Part shown: positions 56,771-64,000 of the stretch, in pieces | Layout: every line of letters begins with the position of its first letter | Numbering within the stretch: the first letter of the stretch is position 1 | Assembly (NCBI RefSeq): GCF_002775205.1 | Contig: NC_036446.1 | Span: forward strand, 495,001 to 559,000 | Length of the DNA stretch: 64,000 nucleotides | DNA from: Xiphophorus maculatus | Lineage: Eukaryota; Chordata; Actinopteri; Cyprinodontiformes; Poeciliidae | Direction of reading: 5' to 3' | Made by a program: the position numbers and the translations under genes | The notes under the pieces: model-generated | Told to the model about the DNA's origin: nothing | The model's database searches: none | Seen by the model: only the letters and a program-made list of their open reading frames with translations

Positions 56771-59700
56771 AGGCCTTTGACCACATCCTGACTGCGGTGG
56801 AGGACATCGCAGGACTCCAGGGTTATCACCACTGGAGAGACAAGTGAGTCCTACCAACATGTCTGCCATCACCAGCGCTGTTTCCCAGCATGCTTCACTG
56901 CCCTGCCCCCTCCAGGTGGGAGCAGTTCGATAAGAACTACCTGAGCAAGCTGCTGCTCAGGAAGTCGGTGTACAGGAAGAGCGAGCTTTGGGAGGCGTAC
57001 CAGAAGATCAACATCCGGGACGCCATCAGTGTCATCGACCAGGTAGGAGGACCGGGTCGGGTCCAAATGGGTTCTGGAAAGAGACGGACTCGAGGGACTG
57101 CAGGCTCCAGGTTCTGGTTCTGGTTTTTTGGGCAGTCCGGTCTCACAGGCTGCTAGGACCTGGGTTCTGGTTCTGGTTCTGGCTCTGATCCACAATCCAT
57201 GGTTGAGGTTGGAGCCGTAGATCCAGAACTTTTCCACCTCAGTCTGGAGGAAATGTTGTTCTGATCCATTCCTGGTTTTATGGGTCACCAGAACCAGCTC
57301 CAGTTTTCTCACCAAGCAGAACTTCACCCAGTTCTGGTTCTGGTTCTATCTGGTACCGGATGGCAGACCCATTGAGGTGACCCAGAACCAGAACCGGAGT
57401 CGGCAGGCGGCAGAGTTGAGGATTAAATTTCATCTCTGGGGAAACCGAGGAAGCATGTTGACCTTCAGGCGGGTCCAGTAAACCCAGCAGAACCAGAACC
57501 AGGTCAGGCTTTAATTTGGACCGGGCTTTATTTATGGAGCAGAAACTCAGCAGGAACCAGAACCAGGTCAGGCTTTAATTTGGACCGGGCTTTATTTATG
57601 GAGCAGAAACTCAGCAAGAGGCAAAATAATGTAGGCAGCAAAGATTTCTGCAACCTGAGCGAAACAGTTTACTGCAAAGCTATTCTATTATGTTCTATTT
57701 TTATTTGATTGTGTTGTATTAATTTTTTATCTATTTTATTTTTGTTTCATTCTTTTTCTGTCTGATCTATTTTATTCCATTTCTTTTCTTTTCCCCCCTG
57801 TTCTTTCCTATTTGTTTTATTCTTTTATTTTTTCTATTTTGTTTTATTTTATAATTTTTTTCTTCACCTTTATTCTGTTTTCTCTATTATTGCATTTTCT
57901 TTTATGCTTTTCTATTTTATTTTATTCATTTTTAATCTTTTCCATTCTGTCTCTTTGCATCAAACTCCCTGATGCTCCAGTGCAGCAATGCTCTGCTGTC
58001 TGTAAACTTTTTTCTTCCACCTAACTTTCCTTCTTTCTGGGTCTGGTCATCAGTTGTTTCTGGACCCAGAGTTTGGTTCTGAGTGAACTGCTCCGGCAGA
58101 ACCTGTGCTGGTTCTACTGGTCGTGTTGCTCCTCCTGGCTGAACCACCAGGGGGCGCTGCAGGCTGACTGTTGAGGACAGACGGCCTGTTCTGAGTCCGT
58201 CAGGTTCACTGAAGTCCAGCTGCGAACCTCTGACCTCTGTGTGCAGGGTGGGAACGTCCTGACCTCGGCCAGGCTGTCACTGCCCTCCATGGCCAGCAGA
58301 GCCTCATTCCCTGAAGTCACCAACGTCACCAACTACCTGTGAGTCACATGACCTCTGATGACCTCTGATGACCTCTGATGGGGCTGCTCAGCAGGAAACA
58401 TCTTGTTTTCCCACATTCTTCCTGTTTAAATCAACTTCATGGAAGAATTAGAACAAAAACAAACTTTTCACTTTAGATCCATCAACAGATCCAAAGAAGA
58501 AGAAATAAAACATTGGATTTTATCTTCAGCTCTAAACCGAGTCCTGCTGACCTGTGGTTGACGTGTTGCAGGCGGGAGAACGGCAGCGGCGTGTGTCTGG
58601 ACCTCCAGGTGATCGACAACGTTCCCGGGTCGAAGGTGGAGGAGGACATGGAGACGCATCACGTCCTGGCTGGGAACCTGTACAAGCCCAGGAGACGGGT
58701 AAAGAGAAGGAGCGCCTGGAGCAACGGTCCGCCATGGAGCTGCTGATGACACACGGTGTGTGTGTGTGTGTGTGTTTTCCAGTACCAGTCCCACTACAGC
58801 CGACACTTCATGCCGCTGGGGGAGCAGGAGCGGCAGGACCGCGAGGTTTTCCAGAGGAACATGAGGAGCCGCATGGAGACCTTCAAGTCCACCAGACACA
58901 AACGGCACAAGAAGGAGCGCAGCCTGAAAAAGGTTCACACACGTACACATACACGCACCCGAACAGAACCAGTCAGAGGTCCGGTTCTGCCGGAACTGCA
59001 CATGAGATCTCGAACTTGTTTCAATATCAGGACCGATGCAGATATTGATATCGGCTCTTGTTGGCATTTGACCTTTCCTCCTTCTGCTGACAGCACCGAG
59101 GATCTGACACGAAGGACGAGGGAGGAGACAAACCCAGGCGCAACGTCAGCTGGCAGGACAAAGGTACCGAGACGACCAGCCGGGTTTGAGTTGGGTTGAT
59201 GTTGTTTGGTTGACGTTGGGTTGATATCGGGTTGGGTTCAGGTTGACGTTGGGTTGAGTTGATGTTGTTGGAGTTGATGATCTTCTGCTTGGCCCTCGCC
59301 AGCATCTCAGCAACTGGTGTGACGTTGCCGCCGCTCTGTCTCAGATCCGGTGGCCGTTCCTGTGGAACCGGAGGAGGATAAAGCTGATCACTCCGATCTG
59401 GAGAAGGAGGAAGATGTCGGCATCACCTTCGTTGCTCGGAAGGCGGAGACGCCCAAACAGCGACCCAAATCAGGTAAAGCAGAGAGGCTCTGATTAGACC
59501 GGACCGCCTGTAAATGGTGATCCAATGAATGGCAAATTTATTCTGATGTCACATTTCCAACAAAGTGCTTGACAAGTGAAATGTTAAAGTAAAATACAGG
59601 ACAAGCTGCAGTCAGATATAAATGTTAAAAAGGCAAAGCCATCCAGAACAGATCAAATAGTTGAGTCAACATGAAAGTTTACAAAAGTTGATGACTAAAA

Positions 59701-60849
59701 CTGAAGAAAACGGAATGAAAATCATTTGTTACCATGGTTACAAAGATGAGTTACCGTGGTGACAGACCAGCTGGTGTTTGCATCTCTTCATGGAGATGAA
59801 GGTTTCCATGAAACTGCTTCATCGCCATGGAAACATCATGGTGATGTTTTCCTGCTGAAGGAGGGCATAATGCTGCCATCACCTAATCGTTTCCTAAACG
59901 CTTTACTGTCATTAACTAGAGAGTCCTCTGTGTTCTGAGAACCATCTGGTTCTGGTTCTGCTTCTGGCTCTGGTTCTGCTGGAGGTTTCTTCCTGTTAAA
60001 AGGGAGATTTTCCTCTCCACTGTCGCCCCCTGCTGGTCAGAAGCAGTGATGCTGCGGGTCAGGATGCTCTGCTGGGTTTCCTTAGAAACGTTTTAGACTA
60101 ATTTAAATATTTAACTGAACTTAGATCAATTGGAATGATTGATTGATTGTAAATTATTTATTTTGTGAATTGAATGAAGCTAAACTGAAGACGAAGCTGC
60201 CCGTTTCCATGGTGATGGTAGGTTGGTGTAGGGGTGCAATCTTTCTGCATGATGGCTGATTAGATTCTGTCCTTCAGTCCCAGCAGCTCTGGACGTTTGC
60301 CAGAGCCCGCCGCCCCTGCCCCCGTCGCCGCCCGGTGAGGACAGCCATCTGCCCTGGAAGGGCGGCGTGGGGTCGCCCCCGCCCTGCGTGTCGGTGGAGG
60401 CCACCAAGATTATCCCGGTGGACCTGCAGCAGGCCTGGAACCAGAGCATCTCCTCCCTGGAGAGCGTCTCGTCGCCTCCAGCGCCCGCCGAGCCTGTCCA
60501 CCCCCGCGTCAGCGCCCTCTCCAGGCTGGGAGGGTCCCGCCCCGCCTCCTACACCGGCCCTGTCGGGGCGGCGCCCGCCCAGGCCCTGCCCCCAGCCGCC
60601 TTCTGTTTCCCTGAGAGGAAGAAAAAGAAGCCGGTGGAGGAGGAGGAGGAAGAGGAAGAGCCTGGCGCTTCGCAAGAAATGCAGCCGCTGATGTCGGCCC
60701 TGAAGCCGCCCGGGGTGCCGCAGGCTCCGCCCTCGCCGCAGGCCCCGCCAGGCAGGAGGAGGAACCCTTGTGTGTACCTGAGGAGTCTGGTGACCTCGCC
60801 CCCCGGTGGTGGCGCCGGGCCACACAGTCACCGCCCCACACAGCTCTGA
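44607..60849 (+). CDS. slc9a5: Na+/H+ exchanger 5, NHE5 (whole gene, 16 coding exons, 973 aa)
   Basis: Electroneutral Na+/H+ antiporter of the plasma membrane and recycling endosomes, mainly neuronal in mammals. Coding exons: 44607-44952, 49862-50164, 51302-51465, 54021-54099, 54164-54341, 54411-54631, 56231-56433, 56539-56628, 56773-56843, 56916-57042, 58247-58338, 58572-58698, 58783-58932, 59094-59163, 59345-59473, 60278-60849. Phases agree throughout and the sum is 2922 nt including TGA. Signal-like Leu-rich N-terminus, membrane domain about 98-505, cytoplasmic tail 506-973. Landmarks: [13 protein letters not shown] (236-248), FGESLLND with N266-D267, [10 protein letters not shown] (457-466). 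The tail ends match NHE5, not NHE3 ([20 protein letters not shown], in exon 16). Human NHE5 is 896 aa; the extra length is in the N-terminus and tail. Odd: PTIVGD at 166-171 where the family has PPIVLD. Confidence 0.94.
44953..46986. other. slc9a5 intron 1, 5' part
   Basis: No gene. A (TTTA)n patch at 45116-45138; the rest is ordinary intron. Confidence 0.75.
46988..47602. repeat. purine-rich minisatellite, 32-bp unit, about 19 copies
   Basis: The unit is GGGACAGCAGGACGGAGGGA followed by GAGACAGACAGA, with shorter 28- and 18-bp variants. The + strand is almost all G, A and C. The lack of stop triplets creates frames of over 200 codons on both strands; these are not genes. It lies in slc9a5 intron 1. 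Confidence 0.96.
48250..49507. mobile_element. non-autonomous hAT-like element (1258 bp)
   Basis: The ends TAGGCCTGTC and GACAGGCCTA are exact 10-bp inverted repeats. CTGGCAGG is duplicated exactly at 48242-48249 and 49508-49515. The AT-rich subterminal regions hold TTATCG/CGATAA motifs on both sides. Only short broken frames lie inside, with no recognisable transposase. Confidence 0.88.
49862..50164 (+). CDS. slc9a5: slc9a5 exon 2
   Basis: Residues 116-217: membrane helices 2-4 by NHE numbering ([20 protein letters not shown] and [20 protein letters not shown]). Contains the altered [10 protein letters not shown] motif at 166-175. Donor G|GTCAGT, phase 1. Confidence 0.93.
50280..51195. repeat. 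minisatellite, about 19-bp unit, about 48 copies
   Basis: The units are GTCCCTTTAAATAGTGACT and CGTCCCTTTAACTAGAGACC. The array fills most of slc9a5 intron 2 (50165-51301). Confidence 0.95.
51302..51465 (+). CDS. slc9a5: slc9a5 exon 3 (transport core)
   Basis: Residues 217-271. [18 protein letters not shown] and [13 protein letters not shown]238 and the N266-D267 pair are the ion-binding core of electroneutral exchangers. Phase 1 to 0. Confidence 0.95.
51640..52050 (+). mobile_element. TTAA-flanked MITE (Kolobok-like), copy 1
   Basis: Shares CTCAGCTCCTTCAGACTAGC-like text (here CTCAGTTCCTTCAG), GGAGCCATGTTGG and the end CACATGATACCGGCCCC|TTAA with the copies at about 53160-53792 and 54747-55237. 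The 5' end is degraded. Confidence 0.75.
52126..52172. repeat. perfect 22-bp inverted repeat with 3-nt loop
   Basis: The left arm 52126-52147 begins AATATTATGCTCAC and the right arm 52151-52172 is its exact reverse complement, ending GTGAGCATAATATT; the loop is AGT. It lies in slc9a5 intron 3 next to MITE copy 1. Confidence 0.95.
52173..53159. other. slc9a5 intron 3, middle part
   Basis: No gene. A CpG-rich patch at 52470-52620 (GGGCGGCGCGGCG, ACGCCGCGGCCCGGCGC) stands out from the AT-rich surroundings but shows no exon. Confidence 0.6.
53160..53792 (+). mobile_element. TTAA-flanked MITE (Kolobok-like), copy 2, split by a SINE
   Basis: Ends GATACCGTCCCT|TTAA (TTAA at 53793-53796). The part left of the SINE (TTTGCTTTGATTC to AAGATCTTCTT) continues into AAGATATTCTTTAATCTCC on the right, in the same order as copy 3. 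The left terminus is unclear. Confidence 0.75.
53209..53398 (-). mobile_element. tRNA-derived SINE, copy 3 (minus), nested
   Basis: On the minus strand: B box GGTTCGATTCC (complement of 53318-53328), GCCGCATGTCTTTTCC, poly-A at the left end on +. AAGATCTTCTT (53198-53208) and AAGATATTCTT (53399-53409) form an 11-bp duplication with one mismatch. Confidence 0.88.
54021..54099 (+). CDS. slc9a5: slc9a5 exon 4
   Basis: Residues 272-298 ([20 protein letters not shown]). Confidence 0.94.
54164..54341 (+). CDS. slc9a5: slc9a5 exon 5
   Basis: Residues 298-357. [20 protein letters not shown] is a conserved NHE loop and helix. Confidence 0.95.
54411..54631 (+). CDS. slc9a5: slc9a5 exon 6
   Basis: Residues 357-431 ([36 protein letters not shown]). 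Donor G|GTCAGT. Failure to splice would end the protein 10 codons later. Confidence 0.95.
54747..55237 (-). mobile_element. TTAA-flanked MITE (Kolobok-like), copy 3, complete (491 bp)
   Basis: Bounded by TTAA at 54743-54746 and 55238-55241. The termini AGGGCCGGTATC and AACTGGCCCT are inverted repeats. A TTAA duplication with AGGG ends fits Kolobok better than piggyBac (known features, recalled). It is opposite in orientation to copies 1 and 2, in slc9a5 intron 6. Confidence 0.85.
55242..56230. other. slc9a5 intron 6, 3' part
   Basis: AT-rich, no gene or clear transposon ends. GGTCCGGTCCG words lie close to the acceptor (56155-56180). Confidence 0.6.
56231..56433 (+). CDS. slc9a5: slc9a5 exon 7
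   Basis: Residues 431-498. [20 protein letters not shown] holds the conserved YGGLRG with R461; the exon ends in the last helices. Confidence 0.95.
56539..56628 (+). CDS. slc9a5: slc9a5 exon 8
   Basis: Residues 499-528 ([20 protein letters not shown]), the membrane-to-tail link. Donor CGG|GTGATG is weak. Confidence 0.92.
56683..56768. repeat. (GT)43 microsatellite at the 3' end of slc9a5 intron 8
   Basis: A pure GT run that ends 4 nt (CCAG) before exon 9, replacing the pyrimidine tract. The whole intron is only 144 nt. Confidence 0.97.
56773..56843 (+). CDS. slc9a5: slc9a5 exon 9
   Basis: Residues 529-552 ([20 protein letters not shown]). 71 nt: skipping shifts the frame. Confidence 0.94.
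56916..57042 (+). CDS. slc9a5: slc9a5 exon 10
   Basis: Residues 552-594 ([20 protein letters not shown]), the CHP/calmodulin-side start of the cytoplasmic tail. Confidence 0.94.
57043..58246. other. slc9a5 intron 10
   Basis: No gene. GGTTCTGG words, a 59-bp tandem near 57490-57615 (two copies of GAACCAGGTCAGGCTTTAAT context) and a long T-rich tract with TTTTATTTTA words at 57680-57950. Confidence 0.7.
58247..58338 (+). CDS. slc9a5: slc9a5 exon 11
   Basis: Residues 595-625 ([20 protein letters not shown]). Confidence 0.92.
58572..58698 (+). CDS. slc9a5: slc9a5 exon 12
   Basis: Residues 625-667 ([27 protein letters not shown]). Confidence 0.93.
58783..58932 (+). CDS. slc9a5: slc9a5 exon 13
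   Basis: Residues 668-717. [20 protein letters not shown] is conserved in NHE3/NHE5, followed by a very basic stretch. The 84-nt intron before it has (GT)10 then TTTCCAG. Confidence 0.93.
59094..59163 (+). CDS. slc9a5: slc9a5 exon 14
   Basis: Residues 718-741 ([20 protein letters not shown]). Charged and poorly conserved; phase agreement supports it. Confidence 0.82.
59345..59473 (+). CDS. slc9a5: slc9a5 exon 15
   Basis: Residues 741-784. The acidic [18 protein letters not shown] aligns with the acidic Ser region of human NHE5 implicated in beta-arrestin binding. Confidence 0.9.
60278..60849 (+). CDS. slc9a5: slc9a5 exon 16 (last, stop)
   Basis: Residues 784-973. [20 protein letters not shown] and [12 protein letters not shown] are diagnostic for NHE5; then a Pro-rich stretch, KKKK and poly-Glu, and MQPLMSALK. 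Stop TGA at 60847-60849. Confidence 0.94.
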
Positions 60850-61570
60850 ACACGGCCACCAGAGGGCGAGCTGTCTGCTGGCTCGGCCAATAGGAAACCA
60901 GCACAATCACATGACCAGAGAGCACCACCAGCTGAAGATAACCTTCTGTCCTCATCTTCATCACCATCAGAGTCCTTCGTCCTTCCACCAAACGTTCCAG
61001 CCAAGCTCCTGCTAGTTGGAAGCTTGGAAGGATCTTTGCTCCATCACAGCAGATCAATATGATTCAATAACTGTTGATGTTATTGAATCAGTTCACTGAA
61101 AATGTCTTCGATGTCTCCGTAACTCCCTCAGTTGAAATGAAAATCCATCCTTCGTTTCATAACTCTTTTGGTTTATTGTTGTTACTTCATACAGCAGGGG
61201 GCGCTGCAGAGCCCGTTTCCTGCCTTTCCCCTTTAATTCTGTCTGAGCTGCTTATTTAAAACACAAACATGTATTTTATACAGGCCTTGTTTTTCTTAAT
61301 GCCGCTGCCTTATTCTGTGTGCTTTATTCCTGCAGCTGCTGCGGAAACCCGGTCCGGTCCAAACAGGACCAGCGGTTCCGCAAGAACAAATCATAAGTGA
61401 TCTGTTCCTGCAGCAGCTTGGCCCAGTCAGCAGGAAAACGACTTTTATTTATAATAAAGGTCATTGACATGTTTCTGCTTTAACGTGCTGCTAAACCACA
61501 GAGATGCCTGAAATTAATCCTGAGTTATTCCTCTGAAAATGGACAAATAAAGAGAAATTAAATTGAGATG
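60850..61570 (+). other. slc9a5: slc9a5 3' UTR
   Basis: AATAAA at 61453-61458 and again at 61546-61551 are likely polyadenylation signals. No further frame of interest. Confidence 0.7.
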
Positions 61571-62649
61571 AAAATATTTTTGTTCATATTTTATTATAAA
61601 TCTTGATCATTTTTCTGATTTGCCTTGATGAATCCTGATAATGTGGAATTATCGTTATTTTATCTGAAAGTGAGCGAAGGTTTTATTTAAATTAAGAGAT
61701 CCGTGTTTTGGGGAAGAGGAGCAACAAACTGGATCGGAAGCACTAGCTTTCTGACCAACAGAACCAGAACCAGGAGCGCACCACATCGGCGCCCGGATCC
61801 GATATCTGATGTTGTTCTCCATATTGCTGCTGTTTGTGTTGAAGGAAAATAGAGAAGTTTAGGACAGATCTTCCTGTTCTGGTTAAAGGAGCAGCTAGTT
61901 TGCTTTTATTCTCGTAACTGCTTCATGTACAAGATTAATTCCCTGAACAAACCTCTGAAAATAACTGAAACTAACAACAAAATAAAACCAATTGAATAAT
62001 AATTCTGTAAAGTTAAAATCTCTGTTTCATGACAAATACAGAGATTAAAGCAAGTGGTGGCGTCTGTTAGAACTGAGGCCAGTGATGTAATGCCGGACAG
62101 TGACCACAGGGGGCGCTGTGGTTCGCCTTAGAAGCAGCCGTTCCAGCTGAAGGATAACTACCGGAAACTGGTTAGCATCGGTCGCTGAAAGGATAACAAA
62201 TAACCCCTACAGCTCAAATTTACCGGATTATTTTACCCAGACTGCTCTCTACCGCCGGTGAGTTCTTGTTTTAAATTAGCATGTAGCAGATTAACTGGTT
62301 AGTTAACCAGGCTGCTGGTTAGTTACGGATAATTAGCGTATTGGCTTGTTCTTGGCGGTTACTGACCGGTTAGCGGGGCATCCGAAGCGTTTCTAGAAAC
62401 TTCTCTGAAGTCCAACACCACGGTAATAATCCCGGTTAAAATGTAAATTGAATACAAAATCAAACAGAGAAGGAAAAAAACAATAATTAAGTATCTAAAT
62501 GAATAGCGGGAACATCTCACAGTTTATAGAGAGCCCTGTAATAACCCTGTTTGCTGGACCAACCAATAAATGTGAACCGTAATTTTCCTCAAAATGGCCG
62601 TAAAGGTGCAAACACCTGCTGTTACAATCATTAAACCAGTCCCGCCCAC
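61571..62649. other. intergenic; possible non-coding first exon near 62100-62257
   Basis: No coding exon. A strong donor-like CCG|GTGAGT at 62257/62258 follows a GC-richer patch with CCGGTTAGC words; this could be a 5' UTR exon of a further + strand gene, but there is nothing to prove it. Confidence 0.3.
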
Positions 62650-63005
62650 AGGTGGGTAATAACTAGTTACATTTACTCTGTTACCTTTACTTTAGGAGTA
62701 GTTTTACATCACCGTACTTTACTTTTACTTCCGTTCTAGTATAATGAAGCATCGCTGCAGTAACATTTCTGGATCCTCTGTAGACTGCGAGAAACTTCAC
62801 CGAATAAAAATCAAACACATTTTAACCAAAAAGTCAGGAGAGTTTAGTTATATTTTATATTCTGTCTGATGACATCACTTTTAAATATTAAGTCAAATGT
62901 TGTCAGCTACTTAATAAAAATACTATTATTATTATTTTTTGAATATTTTTTTTTAACTATTGTTTTTTACTCTAGTAAATGTTGAAGTAGTGCCACTACT
63001 TTTAG
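62650..63005. mobile_element. hAT-like remnant
   Basis: CAGGTGGGTAATAACTAGTTACATTTACTC-type start (first 20 bases CAGGTGGGTAATAACTAGTT) is a familiar fish hAT terminus. The other end (ACTCTAGTAAATGTTGAAG) is only weakly complementary. Confidence 0.5.
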
Positions 63006-64000
63006 TCCTCAGGGTGTTTGAGGAGGATACTAAACCCCAAATCAAGATAACTGTATAAACCAGTCCCTACGGGTTCTGTCTTTATGTTTTTGTGCTAATT
63101 GTGGGGCGGAGTTTTGCTTTCACGGTGTTAGCTACACTTTAATGTATGACTGTTTACAACATGGTGCTTCTGCATATTGAATAGGTGACCACAAGAGGGC
63201 AGAATACAGTGGAGCCGATGGAGATTTACTCTAAGATTTTTTTAGGATGAGAATTTTTTAGTGGGAGTTAGGTGCTTCTGATGATGAGAATAAACTCAGT
63301 CAGACGTGACTGTAAGTTTATTAAAACACAGTGATGCATTCCAGCGGCACTCCTCGCAGTGACAGGAAGTGACTTGTTCCTTCAGCATCCTGTTTCCCCC
63401 CTCCTCTGACTCAGTAATAATTATATCCTGTGGCTGCTGTAGTAACCCTGCCTGCTGTGGTGCAGCGTGTTGTCAGCGCTGCCCATGCTGCGGCTTCATG
63501 AATGTTAATGAATGTCGCGGTTACTTCCTGAGGCTCTGCTGATGTTTGCTCTGCTGTTCCTCTCTGTTCTCTGTCAGATCAGTATTTAAGGCTCAGCTGT
63601 GAGTGCTGTGATCCTCCAGCAGGTGGCAGTCTCTGGCTCGCCCACAGTATGATGAGTGTTAAACCATCCAATCAGTCCTCAGAGCGGATCAGGTGGAAAT
63701 CAGCTGTGTGATGACTCCAGGTTATAGTCTGGACCAGGTGGTTTGGTGTGGCAACATGTTGCTTCTGAGCTTCAGGATGGATTCATGTTATTAACTGAGT
63801 AACTGTCAAACTGAAGCAGCTGTCGGTTCTCCTGGTCAGGACCTACTTCCCTCACTAACCACATTTCCATCCAGTTGCCATGCAAATTTTAAGCCAACTT
63901 TTGAAATACTGCCAAAAAGAAAACATGAATTATGCATGTTTCCATTTCCTGGTTTTAGCGAATCAACCAGTCAGATGTTGATGCTTCAGTACGCAGAAGG
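63006..64000. other. intergenic, no gene seen
   Basis: No frame or motif set I can assign; the end of the window is ordinary non-coding fish DNA. Confidence 0.5.

Overview
This window is teleost fish genomic DNA. The evidence is vertebrate split genes with GT-AG introns, fish-type transposons (hAT and TTAA-flanked MITEs, a tRNA-derived SINE, LINE remnants), many TG microsatellites, and several large minisatellites. The composition, with CAGAACC/GGTTCTG words scattered through the introns, looks like a percomorph and perhaps a cyprinodontiform; that placement is an impression, not a demonstration. There are no operons, CRISPR arrays or other prokaryotic features.

Layout. Positions 1-2.4 kb hold the possible 3' end of an unidentified + strand gene: one short coiled-coil-like exon followed by a 19-bp minisatellite. 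From 2.4 to 12.3 kb I see only repeats and no convincing gene. At 12.3-12.5 kb there is a compact promoter with a perfect CArG box, a perfect CRE, a GC box and a TATA-like element. It is followed by fhod1, a diaphanous-related formin of the FHOD family, with 28 coding exons from 12476 to 42258 that join without a frame break into 1359 codons plus stop. A 2.3-kb intergenic region follows. Then comes slc9a5 (Na+/H+ exchanger 5, NHE5), with 16 coding exons from 44607 to 60849 that join into 973 codons plus stop. Both genes lie on the + strand. From 60.85 to 64 kb there is 3' UTR and AT-rich intergenic DNA with a hAT-like remnant.

The exon models were built by hand from splice signals, reading-frame phase and recalled family sequence. 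Every junction keeps phase, which makes the models strong, but transcripts have not been checked. FHOD1 nucleates and bundles actin under Rho/ROCK control, and its N-terminal GBD-FH3, FH1, FH2 and C-terminal DAD with Ser/Thr sites are all visible. NHE5 is a neuronal, endosome-recycling Na+/H+ exchanger. The two genes are also neighbours in mammals, which supports orthology, but they share no obvious biochemical pathway.

The most unusual content is intronic. fhod1 intron 19 is almost entirely a 3.4-kb, 11-bp minisatellite in which I read no AG dinucleotide until the real acceptor. slc9a5 intron 8 has a (GT)43 tract ending 4 nt before its 3' splice site. Other introns carry minisatellites, two of them broken by hAT insertions, plus nested transposons with readable target-site duplications. 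I found no wholly new biological system; the best candidates for follow-up are these repeat-built splice sites and a changed transport motif in NHE5.
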